DNA of 64,000 nt from Kondoa malvinella (GCA_039545315.1 BCIM01000007.1:1-64000); one strand, 5' to 3'; positions 12,008 through 24,900 are shown, numbered from the stretch's first letter. The notes: a model not told the origin generated them from the letters alone. Program-made: numbers and translations.

Positions 12008-13579
12008 CTAGTCGACCAAGAGCCAGTCTTTGGTAATGTAGTTCCGAATCCTTCGTGATGGGATTAGCGTGACTATCCAAAGAGAGACTGAGCACTCACG
12101 AATCTGGCAAAATGAAGACGACATTCTTGCCCTCTTGTTGGGCAATAGCTCTTCCTTCTTCTGTATCTCTTAAGAAGCGCAGACCAGCATGCACTGCTGT
12201 CCCGCTTGATCCGCCGCACAAGAGTCCTTCAGTCCTGATCAAGCGACGCGTCATGGCGAACGATTCGTCGTCTCGCGACTTGGTCCAGTGGGTGATGGCA
12301 TCGTGCTTGAGTACGTCTGGGATAAAGTCGTATCTTTCCGCAACATCAGAATTCAGCTCTATCTGTTCGAAAACACTCACCCGATGCCTTCCACTTTGTA
12401 GAATGCACTGTCCCCGTCTTTCAGGTCGTTGAGAGATTCTGGTCGAGCCAGGATGCTACCGATTGGATCCACACCGAGTACAAGCACAGAGGAGTTGTAT
12501 TCGCGCAGACGTTTCGCTGTCCCGCTTATGGTGCCGCCTGTCCCAGTACCGGACACGAGCTGATAGCCAATGAGTCGACCTCTAAGTGATCAGAAAGGAA
12601 CGAACCAGATCGACAACGCCCGAGGAAGGTCGGCTGAATGATGCGCTGGTAGACCCGTCTGTGAGGCTCGATACGGTAGATGCAATAGCTTCGTGTATTT
12701 CGACGGCTGTGGTGTGGTAGTGCGCCATCGGGTCTGCTTGCAAATGAGCCTCTCGCGCTCAAAAGAAAAGGTCAGACCGCTGACTATTATCGTTCGAGTA
12801 TTGACTATAAAGAGGAACAGCCTTGAGTATGTTTACTAACGAGAGTGAACGAAGCTTACTCCAGGATGATACCGCAAGGAGTTTCGTCTCGCAATCGCTT
12901 GGCAACACCTAGGCTTGAAATGAGCAGGTCATCCAAGGGGCACTGGCATGCTCACCAATATGAGACTCTGGACTGTCATATGCCGCTTCTGTCGGTGTTC
13001 TGACAATCTCGGCGCCTTGGAACGTGAAATCAGTCAGTTATTGCTAGGAACCTTCTTAGGTGCTCACCCAGAGCTGCTATCGTTGTAGCTTTCTCTTTCG
13101 ACATCTTCTCTGGCATGACAATGATGCATTTGTAGCCGAGGACTGCGCATGCTAAAGCCAGACCGACGCCTATTGACGCGGGTTCAGGTCAAGCTGAAAG
13201 TATGTCTCGGAGGTGTAGCTGACCAGTGTTTCCGCTGGCTATCATCCCAGATCAGATCAAATTGCTGTAGTACGGGACCGAGAGGTGTTGACGCACTCGG
13301 CTCAATCACGACGCTCTTGCCCCTAATCAAGCGTCCGTCGCGCTCAGCTTCTAACATCATCCGTTTACTGTAAGGGAATTGAATCAGCATACGCACGGAT
13401 GCGAGGAAAGCCTGAAAGACGTACGCTATCCTGTCCTTGACTGAACCACCAGCGTTGAAATACTCGCACTTTGCATAGAGGTTGCATTTGATGCCTTCTT
13501 CTAACGCTATTCGATCCAAACGAACCAAGGGAGTTTCGCCAATCGCGTCAAGCACAGTGTCAAGAGGTTTCTTGATCAT
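12008..13579 (-). CDS. CYS4: Cystathionine beta-synthase, catalytic core form
   Basis: The enzyme is PLP-dependent and condenses serine and homocysteine into cystathionine (transsulfuration). From ATG 13579: LDTVLDAIGETPLVRLDRI, then KCEYFNAGGSVKDR with the PLP lysine. The phosphate loop EPTSGNTG is assembled across a 15-nt micro-exon (13224-13238). Further exons give LALACAVLGYKCIIVMPEKMSKEKAT, IELNSDVAERYDFIPDVL, HWTKSRDDESFAMTRRLIRTEGLLCGGSSGTA and the end IRNYITKDWLLVD. Cystathionine beta-synthases are closer to this than bacterial-type cysteine synthases because of the EGIKC, KCEYFNAGG and IRNY-W motifs. The protein stops just where the catalytic core ends: no C-terminal pair of CBS (Bateman) domains follows in the 258 bases before ROT1, and no N-terminal heme domain is seen. 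It should be a core-only, probably S-adenosylmethionine-insensitive enzyme. Confidence 0.92.
13224..13238 (-). other. 15-nt micro-exon of CBS
   Basis: The segment reads CCAGCGGAAACACTG on the minus strand. It is flanked by an ATAG acceptor and a GTCAGC donor. It supplies the S-G-N-T residues and parts of the flanking Thr and Gly codons of the PLP phosphate-binding loop EPTSGNTG. The motif cannot be made in frame without it. Confidence 0.85.
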
Positions 13580-14919
13580 TATGGGGTCCCAAAGTCGACA
13601 ATTAGAATGACAGCAATCGGGTTGAAAGGACAGAAGGAGAAGCTTGCAGTCAATGTTCAAGAATTCAAGACAGTCACAGTGGCTGTAACTCGTATATCGC
13701 TATGAAGATCTCTTGGAACAAGGGAAAAGCACTCCGAGCCTTGCACGCGTTGACGACAGCGGGTTGCCGCTCGCTCGCCACTGAGTCTCTAGTCACTCTC
13801 ACCTGCTTCCTATGACCCTTCTATTTCGTCTGTTCCGCTGGCGGAAGAGCATGAAGTCGCTGCGGCAGCTTCTCGCAAGGCAAATCTATCGGGTCCTCTC
13901 CAGTGTAGTGACAGTGAAGGCACAGTCAGCATGCTTTTCTGGCTGAAGACTGTGGACAAGATACATATGCATTCTTCAGCATCCGGCTTATTCAACTTCA
14001 GGGCATGAACCTTCCTGCGCTATTCTAGGCCATCTATCCTTCCACCTACACAAACAGCTCACCAAGGAGCATAACAGCCTGCTTTCTCTGGCTCTGCCAC
14101 GCGTGCTAGACCTGATCCTTCGAACAGTACAAAGGAAGACTGTCTGGATCGAGCGACTGAACTTTTCTCTTCTCCCTTCGACAGCAGTTTAAGGCGAATC
14201 GCACCTTTTCACAAGTACAATGTTCAAGCTAGCGCAAGAGCGTGGTCTGCAGTACGTCCAACGTTCGCTCCAGAAGATCAACCGTAGCTCTATGCTGATC
14301 GAGTCCAGCATCATCTCACCCCATGCGACAGAGCTCAGCACAAACTCTCGCCTGCACTTTTCTGTTGATGACTGCTGGTCGCTCGGCTGGATACGTGGCA
14401 GCAAAGCTAGATCCTTCTAGTCTACCGATCAGCAACTGACCTAGCCTTTCTCTCATTCTCACGCCGCGATCGCCAGCAAAAGCCGTTTCCGTTTCTATCT
14501 ACGGCAACAGTGCAGACAGGTTCTTCAGCGGCCCACCTGACCTTTTCCCCAGATCTGACGGCACACTGTAGATCGCAGGCGAGAATGTATTGACCTATCT
14601 GGCCTGCTTCAACAAGAGATGTAAAGGCATCTGGCAACGGCTTCATCTTGGACTATCTGTTGATGCGATGTCTGCAAGGTGATAGACGGATGTTTTGCAA
14701 TGCAATTCAGATGACAGCCCTATGCGGCATGCCTGCCTTTGAGAATTCGACTTGCCCTTTTTTGAGCCCACCAGACACTTGAACACTGTATACACAACAC
14801 ACCACGTCAAAATGAGACCATCAACGTACATGTACTCGCAGAGGAGCCAGGTCGACGGGCACGCCAATTTCTTTCAAAGCGTGAGAGAAGTTTCGCTAAC
14901 ATGGCTCTGTAGCAAATCT
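13580..14919. other. Long divergent intergenic region, no gene supported
   Basis: About 1.3 kb lies between the divergent CBS and zinc-knuckle genes. An ATG frame at 14220-14420 (66 residues) and a short frame near 14364 (MTAGRSAGYVAAKLDP) could be first exons of a small spliced gene, but I found no family match or convincing continuation. No tRNA or repeat was recognised. Confidence 0.5.
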
Positions 14920-15857
14920 ATGGCAGGCGGAAAGGCTGCAAAAGGTCAGCGTCATGTTTTTGAGCGGATCGCTGTTGCTGAAGCATCAAGACAGGTTCGA
15001 TCAAACATACACGGACTCGAGCAACACCGGGTTGGCCTCATCTATCTGACTATGAGATGTACTGACACCCAATGGTACACAGATACAACTTGTCAGGTCA
15101 GGCTCTCACCTCTAGTTTCAATATCCAGGACTGAAGGCAGCTTTATCGTCTACAGAAATGCATGCGTCCGTCTTCTTCGCCTTACCGGAAAGCTAATGGC
15201 TGATTTGCAACGTACCTGCAGAGAAGGGTCACTTCCTATATGAATGTATGTCACTGCTGAGCGATTCCTTGATGGCTGATTGAAGCGTCGCAGGTACCAA
15301 CGAGCGAGTCTACAAGCCTCGTCCTACACGGTAAAGCCCGCAGCCTGCAATACCCGAGTTTATCGCTCACCAATAACACAGAACACAGCAACTTCTCAAC
15401 CCCAAGAAAGCGCCAAAGCTGATCGAATCTGAACCAAGCACGAGCGCTTCAGGATCTGCAAAGTAAGCTCGTCCTGGCTTACTTGAGATACGCTTCTGAT
15501 GCAGACATTGGTCATACAGAGCAGCAACTGCTTCCAGCATATTGAAAGCGAACGAAGAGAAGCGCAAACGTGCTGCTGCCAGGTATGTTGTATTATAAAC
15601 CCCAACATCTTAGATCCAGACTAAGTCACTACAGCTCTTCTGGGTCTTCTTCATCCTCCTCCGAATCTTCTTCCTCCAGCGACTCTGATTCTGATGAGGC
15701 ATCCGGGAAAGGCAAGGGCAAGCAGCGGGAAAAGAAGCGAACTCGAAGGCGCACTCGCTCTGCTTCAGAGTCATCGTCATCCCATTACTCTGAGAAGCGC
15801 GCCGACCGTGTCCCACGCCCTGACATTAAGGACAGAAGAGAAGCAGATTCGGAGTGA
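14920..15857 (+). CDS. ZCCHC10-like CCHC zinc-knuckle protein with SR-like tail
   Basis: Splicing gives MAGGKAAKDTTCQKCMQKGHFLYEC, a CX2CX4HX4C knuckle, followed by TNERVYKPRPTRTQQLLNPKKAPK. This is the conserved ZCCHC10 layout (CQKC..GH..YEC..R-Y-RPSRT). Exons are 14920-14944, 15083-15096, 15156-15165, 15222-15245, 15294-15330, 15382-15462, 15505-15582 and from about 15635 to the stop at 15857. Four of them are 10-25 nt, so the knuckle is cut by three introns. The tail is a long Ser run, an acidic patch and Arg/Lys/Ser repeats (KRTRRRTRSASESSSS), typical of nuclear RNA-associated proteins. Function in fungi is not established; RNA binding is inferred from the knuckle. Exon 1 is chosen because its phase alone yields the aligned DTTCQKC. 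Confidence 0.85.
15156..15165 (+). other. 10-nt micro-exon in the zinc knuckle
   Basis: AAATGCATGC lies between a CTACAG acceptor and a GTCCGT donor. It encodes K-C-M and the first base of the next Gln codon, placing the second zinc cysteine. Omitting it destroys the CX2C pair, so it is needed for a functional protein. Confidence 0.75.
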
Positions 15858-16124
15858 AGGCCGCATGACGGCTGGCGATATGTCCACTCTTTGCGTGTGG
15901 TGATCGCATTTCTTGTACAGTATGTAGTAATGAACTATTCCATAGCTGCGTGTCCACTTTGCGCATCGATCTTGGTGCCATGCAAAGTCAATTTTATCCG
16001 ACCTCCCGCCCTTCAAGCTGAGAAAACCGGCATCGCTCTTTCCGCAACCACGTCGTCCGAGACGGACTTCAAGCAGATCAGGTCGCCTTCTAACGTCATC
16101 AGGTAGCCCGATCAACCAACAGCC

Positions 16125-18807
16125 ATGTCTCGTATCCTCCGTTCGGGCGGCAGACTCAGATCTGCTTTGCCTTCAACGGTTGCCGTCACTGCAGGTTCTG
16201 CGCTTGCTTTGTACTACTATCAGCGCAGTCAAAATGCTCTCGCTGCCGATGCGGACCTCAAGGAAGTTACAACAGAAGCTGTGTCGACATTATGGTCTCC
16301 TCCTTCAAGGTCTGAAATGATTGAAGCGTTGAAAAAGTCAAAGTCCATGCCTCGCGCCAAGTCCGACATTGCTTCTGCTCGCTACTCTGCTGTAGCTGAC
16401 GACACTTCAAACGCTCAACATGGCGATTCTGATGAGTACGACTTGCTTATTATTGGAGGTGGTGCAACGGGTGCCGGTGTAGCTCTTGATGCTGCTTCTC
16501 GTGGTCTCAAGGTCGCTATCGTCGAGCGCAATGATTGGGCATCTGGTACATCTTCAAAGTCTACAAAGCTGGTTCATGGTGGCGTGCGTTATCTGCAAAA
16601 AGCTATCATGGAATTGGACTATGAGCAGTCAGTAGTATTCTCTGTTAAAATGGTGATGTTTTGAAACCAGATGATCAGATGGAAATTGGTCAAAGAAGCA
16701 CTTCACGAACGAAAGACTTTCCTTCACATCGCTCCTCATTTGTCTCACCACCTGCCCATCATGCTTCCCGTCTACACTTGGTGGAAGCTACCTTACTATT
16801 GGGTTGGTACCAAGATGTACGATGTTCTCGCCGGTAAAGAAAACATGGAGTCGTCCTACCTTATGAGCAAGGGCAAGTCGCTCGAGCAATTCCCAATGTT
16901 GAAATCGGAAGGTCTCGTCGGTTCTTTGGTATACTACGATGGACAACACAACGACGCCCGTATGAATATCTCTCTCGTAATGACCGCTGTTCACCACGGC
17001 GCCGTCGCTGCCAACTATGTCGAAGTCACCCAAATCAACAAAACAAAGAATGCCGATGGACAAGAGCGTTGCTCTGGAGCTGTGTTGAAGGACAACAGCA
17101 CTGGCGAAACATTCACTGTCAAGGCAAAGGTCTGTCTTAGTCGTCTCTTACGTCCCAATTTTGTTGAATTCGCACACAGGGTGTTATCAATGCAACTGGA
17201 CCTTTCACTGACGGCGTCCGCAAGCTCGATGATCCGTCTACACCTGAAATTGTTGCTCCCTCGTCCGGTGTTCACATCACTCTACCCAAATACTACTCAC
17301 CAGGATCAATGGGTCTGCTCGACCCAGCAACCTCGGACGGCCGTGTCATCTTCTTCTTGCCATGGCAAGGAACTGCTATTGCTGGTACTACTGATTCGCC
17401 CTCCGAAGTTTCCCAAGACCCAGTGCCAAAGGAAGATGAAATCCAGTGGATCCTTGGCGAAGTCAGAAACTACCTGTCATCTGACATCAAGGTTCGCCGT
17501 GGAGACGTTCTCTCTGCTTGGTCCGGTATTCGCCCCCTTGTTCGCAACCCTAAGTCCAAGGGGACTGAAGGCCTAGTCCGCAACCACATCATCGACATTT
17601 CACCTACCGGTCTTCTCACTATCGCCGGAGGCAAATGGACCACCTACCGTGCAATGGCAGCTGAAACTGTTGACGCTGCCATCAAGGAATACGATTTGAA
17701 GCCTACTGGACCCTGTGTGACTGAAAAGTTGAGATTGTTGGGATCGCACGGATGGCACAAGAACCTCTTTGTCAGCTTGATTCAGCAATTTGGTCTCGAC
17801 ACTGACGTGGCACAACACCTGAGCGAGAATTACGGATCTTTGGCATGGGCTGTGTGCAGTATGTTGATTCTGCGTATATCTCTAGAGGCTTGTCTAATTT
17901 CCATCTAGGCATGGCTGAAAAGACTGGGCTTCGATTCCCTGTCCATGGCACCAGGATAGATCCTCAATACTCGTACATCGAGGTGCGTTGTGTGCTTCCT
18001 CTTCTGAGCTATCACTGAGCTGGTGGTATAGGCTGAAGTCAGATGGGGTTGCAGACGGGAACAGGCCGTCACAGCTACCGATATCATCGCACGCCGTACT
18101 CGTATTTCTTTCCTCAACGCCCAAGCTGCCCTTGAAGCACTACCTCGTATCATCACTATCATGACGCAAGAGTTGGGGTGGACCGAAGCTAAACAGGAAC
18201 AAGAATTCAAGGATGCCCAAGAGCACTTGAAGAGCATGGGTCTACCTGATGCTCAGAGAACTCTCACCTTCGCTCAAGTCAAGGCTGGCGAAGGTCGCAC
18301 TACAGCTGAAAACAATCCATATACATCTCGCACCATTTTTGCACCTGAAGAACTTGATACGCTGCAGAAGACATGTACGTCTTGCGCCTTCAGGTCATGC
18401 TGATCCGGCTAATTGTCATTTAGTCGCTTCTATGGACAATGACAAGGATGGCAAGATCAACGAAGCTGATCTTGGTGCCGCTATGAAGAAGGCCGGTTAC
18501 AGCAACATCAAGAAGGAGCAAATCCAAAGCATCATTCGCGACATTGACAGCGACAAGGACGGCAACATCGAAATGTCCGAATTTCTATCTGCCGCCGCGG
18601 GTCTGAAAGAGCTTCAAATCGCTTCCGCTTTCACTCAGGTCGTCACTGATGTTCAGAGTGCTGAACTTCGAGGTAGATTACTTATTTATCTACCACCTGC
18701 ATAGTCTGAACTATGCATTCACAGGCTATGGTAAATCGCACGATGAGCAGAAGATTGACGGCACCCAAGGAAGAATCTCGGTCGAACGCAGTGGTGGAGG
18801 AACGTAA
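16125..18807 (+). CDS. GUT2: Mitochondrial FAD-dependent glycerol-3-phosphate dehydrogenase with EF-hands
   Basis: The enzyme oxidises glycerol 3-phosphate to dihydroxyacetone phosphate and passes electrons to ubiquinone at the outer face of the inner mitochondrial membrane. The N-terminus is an Arg/Ser presequence ([17 protein letters not shown]) plus a hydrophobic stretch. The FAD fold follows ([39 protein letters not shown]), then [19 protein letters not shown] across an intron at 16628-16679, and [32 protein letters not shown] and [14 protein letters not shown]. The C-terminal domain [24 protein letters not shown] is intact. Two EF-hand loops close it: [12 protein letters not shown] and [12 protein letters not shown]. 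The first has Asp instead of Glu at position 12. The tail ends ERSGGGT. Baker's yeast Gut2 lacks EF-hands, so this copy resembles the animal calcium-responsive form. Scc2 follows 151 bp downstream on the same strand. Confidence 0.94.
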
Positions 18808-18958
18808 ATTTGAAGGACAGCATGTGTATGGTTGATTAGTGTGCCTCTTTGCATTACACGCTTGTAGTCACGACAAGTTCAGGCGACTTCTTGTTGATCT
18901 GCTTTTTGACCTTCGCGCGTCACCTCTGCGAGTCAAGGCAGAAGAGTAAACAGCTCTG

Positions 18959-21900
18959 ATGGACGCTGCGGACACACAGCAAGACCATGAGCGAGCTGCT
19001 CGCTTGCTGACTGGTCTCCCTTTGCCTGGCTTGAATGGCATTGCCCTCAATACTCTGCCTTCCTTTCCTGCTCTGGCGCCTATAGCTGCGCCAACTGGTG
19101 TGGATCAGCTGCTGCAAGAGTACCAAGGTCAAGTTCGAGCTTTGCTTCACCCTGCAAACGCCGAAGAGCATGAATATGCCGCTCGACATGCAGCAACTTT
19201 GAATGAACTGCTCAAGTCTGCTCTGCACAAGAGACCTGATATTGCCAACTTGTGCGTCTCTTCGTGCTATGAACCCTTCTCCAGCTTATCTGTCTGGTGT
19301 CAAGCGATTTCAGAGCTCCCAGTATCTCGTATGCTGATCGACCAATGAGCCCAACAAGAGCTTCTACGCCTGCCTCCTTTGCTTCTCAAGCTCTTTCCGG
19401 TCTCAATCTGTCACAAAACCCCTCCATTCGCGCCAATAGTCAGCCCGCTCGGATCGCTCTTGCGTCTACCTCGATGCCAGTTGAACGCGACCCGCTCAAA
19501 GCCTTTGTAAAGGAGCAACTAGCGACCATGTCTTCGAAAACACCTCTGAAGAAGCAACAGTCAAACAGCGCCATCTCCGTAGGAACTACCAGCGCCAGTA
19601 CTTGGCGGACAGACAGCCCTGATGCACTAGACATGCTAGCAAGTACTGCTTCAGCCAGCTCTCCAGCGACACCAACAACACAAAGAACCAAGTCACCTCG
19701 TAAAGCACCTCCAAGCATAGATTTCGAAATCGAAGTGCCTCCTTCTCCAGATCGTCGAAGCGGAGCAACTTCGCCGGCCAAGAAGCGCAAGCTCAATCGC
19801 AATGTCTCTGTGTCCGGCTCAGAAGCTACTCCAGTCTCTTCTGCCCGGAGTATGGATCTGGATGAGTTAACGCCTAGCAAAAACCGCACAGTAGTTGTTC
19901 AGCAGACCGAGGAAAGCTCTGATCTTGTTGAGCAAGTCCAAGATCTCCTTCAGAGTGTTTTTGCAGCCGAAGACTCTGCTTCATCGCAATCAGAAAGTAG
20001 AGCGTATTTCTTGCCTTCCGTGACCTATGGGTCTTCTCAACTAGATGCCGATACTTTGCGGCAACTCACCAAAGTTCTGGACGAATTGTCAAAAGCACAA
20101 ACAAGTGACGATATGATCGCTCGGTTCGATGCCTCGCAGTTGCAGAGGCTGCTGAAGCTTCTTGAGCGCAACATCCAAGCCGCTTCCGATTGCACTCCCA
20201 TTCCTGCCAGCAAATTCGACTCCAAGACTGGCTCTACCCCAGCTTCCCCAGTCAAGGCTAAAGCGAAAAGCAAACCGCGCAAGAATGCCAAGTCAACAGG
20301 CGCAAAGACCAAAGGACGCAAGAAGCCCAAGATTGTGGACGATGACGAAGAGGAAGAAGCTGCATTCTCAGACGAAGCTGCTGCCGAACCTTTCGCCTCA
20401 AGCTCTTCAAGAGGCAGAAAGGCAACCCGCTCTTCTCCTCGACGGTCATCTCGCTCGAGATCGGCCTCAAAATCGCACAGCAGTCACGAGGAGGACGAAG
20501 AGGAAGACGAGAGATCGCCTCGTAAAGCAGGAGTAGGCTGGAACGCGGATCAAGTGACAGCCCTACAGGATGAAATGCGAGTCGTTCAACGTGGTGTACT
20601 TGCCATCGGCTGTTGTATGGCTTTGTGGACTTGTCGCAAGCTACCCAAGAAGGTTTGTGATTGATGCCTAAAGACTAGCCGACATCTAAAAGTCTCCGTA
20701 GCTTTACTCCGAAGACCTCATTGCGCTATGCTTGCAGACTACCAAAACCCATCTGTCGGCCTTAGTGTACCCTCTGGCCGCAGCTATAGGAATGGGCAAA
20801 GCATCAACGCTTGCCAGTGTCCTCGACAACAGTTCCATTCATCGTCAAGTGGAAGACCTGTTCCAGCTGTTTTCCAACCTGATGCCACGCGTAACGAACC
20901 TTTTCAGACAAGAGAAGATGTCGGAGTCTCTCGTGATATCCGCAGTCTACATAGCTATCGCTCCTTTCTTCGTCGAATTTGACTCGCCACTTGTTTCGTT
21001 AAAGACGCTTCGACTACATTGCCTTGGTCTTGTTCGGATCGTAAGCAAATCTCAACTGTCATGTACAGCACTCTGAGCTTCTTGAGCAGGTTTTTGCGAA
21101 GCATCCTATTCAACGAAAGTGGATGGTAGAAGAGATTCTCACCTCTGTGACTCAAGTCTCGAACATCAAGGCGAAAACATTCAGGTGATCTATTCTCCGG
21201 TGACTTACAAAAATCGGCTGAGTCCTCGATGCCTGTCAGATTACACAGCGGCCATTCTATTCATACTGTTTCAGCTCTGATTTTACATCTAGTACAAAGC
21301 TCTGCTTACGGAGTGGATCAAAGGATGAAAAATGAGCTGTCGAGGTTAGCAGAGCAGCCGGATGGTGCCGAAGATGGTGCTGAAGAGAGCGCTGTGGTGA
21401 GCGTTTCGACATCTCTGATGTACTTTCTGACTTGTCGATCAGATGCGCGTCACACGTAGCGAAGTCGTGTCTGCTTCTGATGCGGCCTTTAATGCCGCGA
21501 GCATGATAGTTGTATTCCTGCTGGCAAGGTATGCACAACATTGTGTAGAAGTCTGCGACTGACGTGGTCTCGCAGATCGAAATCAGCGAGCAAGAATTCC
21601 AATGATGCAGACTATAAAGCTGTTTTGGACTGCCTGGTAGCAGATATTCTTGCGGTCTACGATCTCCCTGAATGGCCAGGCGCTCCTGTTCTTGCGACTG
21701 TCTGTGTGCAGCGCTTGGTATACCTACTCGCAAGTCTGCTTCTCCCATGCTTATCTTGCATGTAGGTCGCGACTCTGGGAGAAGTCAAGGTTTCAGCGGA
21801 AAACAGCGCAGCTAAAGTGTTGGCTCTGGACCATCTCGGCTCGATAGGAACCAAGTTGAGTCGGCGAGCGGTGCAGGTCCGAGAGAGCTTGCTGGAGACG

Positions 21901-24900
21901 GGCTACAAGCCTCTTCGTTCTTTGTCACAGGTGAATACTTCCTACATCGACGACATCCATTTACAGCTAACAACATGATTTACCAAAGTGCATCTTGTCG
22001 CCAAATTGCGATATTGACATCACAAGGTGGATCGAGCTACACCACATGTTCTTATGCAGTCTGTGGCGCCAACATGATACCGATGACGTGAGCTCTGAAA
22101 CTGCAGCCACTCGTTCCTCTGCTGAAGCTTAGTAGAGCGCCGTGCCATTTTGGGCGATGCGATGGGCTACAGAAGTCATTCGTTGCATTGACAAGACCTC
22201 AATCATACTAGCCTCAGACGACAGCAAACTCTCCAAAGAGCAGTTCCAATCAACTCAAACGGGACTACAGCTGCTGTCAACAGAATTGGTTCAGCTTTGG
22301 TCGCAGATAGATCATGGGCGGACAAACTTCTTGTCTTCTCGGCAAGCATCATACCATTCACGGTGTACTTGACTAATACAGACTTTTTTAGTACTGGCGA
22401 CGACTTGGCCTCAGAAACACAGACCAGCATGCGCTTTCTGTCGTGGGCCCAAGGCCAAGCCGATCTTTTCGAGTTGACCTTGCAAAGGGTTTTACAAGCT
22501 ATGCAAGGCGCCGATCAGGCAGCCCAGCGAGCCAAGGCTCTACGTTCGCTCGGCCAGATGATTGCTGAGGATGCCGACCTGTTCAGTCGAGTAGGTACTA
22601 TCTTGCTCCTCATTTCTTGACTCATTCGCCTCTTCTAGACGGCAGTCCGCCTAGCTATCGAGCAACGGTTCCGCGATACCCAATCATCCGTACGAGATGC
22701 AGCTTTTGACCTCTTAGGAGAGCACCTTGTGCTTAGGCCAGACCTCGCTGTCGAGTATCTGCCTAGAATCAGCGAGCGCATAACAGTCAGTAGTCCAGCT
22801 TACCTTGGCCAGAATCTGACACCCTGCAGGACACTGGCTTGAACGTACGCAAACGGGTTATTCGCCTGCTCAAGAAGTTGTACGAAGTCGTGCCAGACGA
22901 GAATGCGAGGACAGAGATCTGCAAGAAGCTTATGCTGCGAACACAAGATGAAGATACAAACATCAAAGTACGCTCTCACACAGCGATACCCGACGCATGA
23001 CTCATATGCTAGGATGTAGGATCTGGCTGTCACTGCGATCGAAGAACTGCTCTTTGGCAGCATCAAGGGTCCCCTCAAAACAGCTCACGCTCGGCGACAA
23101 GCCTCTCCCAGTAAGAGGCAGGACGACAAAGAGCAACTCAAGCCACAATTGTTCTCGGAAGGTAGCCCCAGCACCGTCCTGATGAACATTGCCAGTAGCA
23201 TCAAAGAGCGTGTCCCCATCGAAGAGACCTTGCGGCTTGTGCGTTTTCGTGCTACGTGGTTGCCATGTCTTACGAAGAGCTTCGATAGGTGATCGAAAAG
23301 AGATTGGCCAATCCCAAGGCTCACGCGGAGCTCATGGACCGCTTCAAACACTTAGTCGAGGCCCTAGTGGACAATTTGACCGAACACAGGGACTCTCTTA
23401 CTGGCGCGGTACGTCACTGCAGCCGATTTATTACTTCTGTACTAAGTCCCTGTGTCTCAGAATCGTGTTGGCTGCACAAGAGCTATCGAAACCCTTGTCA
23501 AAGCTGATCAAACCCTTCTATCTCTTACGTCTGCCGAGAGAGTGCTGCCCTATCTACTGAGTGCTGAAACGGTGCGTCCTTTATATGGGTTTTGTCGTTG
23601 CTGATCGGTATTCGGACACAGGAAGAAGATCGCCTCGTTCAAGATCATCTACTGAGGACACTCCATCTCTGCGTTCCCGAATTTCCTCGTACCAATCCAG
23701 CTTTCTCAGACCGGCTAGAAGCGCTTCTGCTGGACCTGTTGCGCAAGCCGCAGACAAATGCTGGCGTATGAGACCATCGGTACACTTGAAAAACATGCTC
23801 ATTCGTCTATAGACCCTCCAAGAAATCATTGCTACCTTTTGTTTACTGGTTCGGCATCACACTAAACACTACCAGCGCCTGTGCCAGACCTTCCGAGCTA
23901 TTGATGGTAAGTCGTCCCGTTGTTGCAAAACCCAATCTCGGTACTGACTGCCAATTCAACAGACAAGCTACTGAAGACGCTCGAGCACCATCGGTCACTG
24001 ACAGAAAAGAATGATCTGAATATGGCTACACGATCTGTCGTAGCACTCACCTACATGTTCTCGTTATTTGCTCAGCACGGTGACTTTGACAACATCAGAG
24101 ATGAAGATGCAGCTATCGGTGATGAAATTGACGACATCTCACAGGTATGAACCACTAGGGTTGATGTGCTTATGTTTACCACCGAGCGTGCAGGATTCAA
24201 TTCACGATTATGCCTTTGAGACATTGGTTTCCATGCACCAAGACAGTAAATTGGCGCGAATCCAGCCTATCGTCTTGAATTGCCTAGGTATGCTTATTCC
24301 TGATAATTTTGCATAGCTGACGGCACAGCAGGTTACCTATTCCAAGCTGCTCCGGGTTTTATGCTGCGCGAGACGACTGTCGAGATCATGGACAATGTCT
24401 TCAGCCAAGAAGGAGAATCTGGTGGCAAACTCCGACTGCTCCAATTGCTTCAGTCTTTCTTGCTGCATCAAGCTGGGCATGTGGCTGAATCCGACAGAGG
24501 TCCGTTTTCTTCTTGTCAACCGAATTCTCTCCTAACAATAATTACAGAACAACAGAAAGCTCTCGTTTCGCCCAAGAAGAACCAGAGTCCTTCCAAAGCC
24601 TTGGACCTGAATCAGCTGATCGGAAATACAGATGGCTTTGCAGACTCAGGGTCAGTCCGAAGTGTGGTAGCAAGCAGTCCAGACATCTGAACTTCTTTTC
24701 CAGTGTGAGCTCGGCTGTCGTTCAGCGCTATCTTCCAGCTATACTGGCGTCAGCTCTGGCCTACCATCCACAGATGAGAAATGCAGCTTTGGACATCATC
24801 AGTTGCACAATCACACAAGGACTGGCTCATCCTGTCCAGGTAAGTAGCAGTCCCACTGCGCTTTCATCAATTGATGTATTACTACTAGTGTCTACCTGTC

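Noticed and set aside
12008..13579. Bacterial-type O-acetylserine sulfhydrylase.
   Set aside because: The EGIKCNLYAKCEYFNAGGSVKDR block, the YDFIPDVL segment and the IRNY...KDW ending are those of eukaryotic cystathionine beta-synthase.
14983..15052. Extra exon (GSIKHTRTRATPGWPHL) in the zinc-knuckle gene.
   Set aside because: Including it needs a 24-nt intron or breaks the CQKC frame. Skipping it gives MAGGKAAKDTTCQKC directly.
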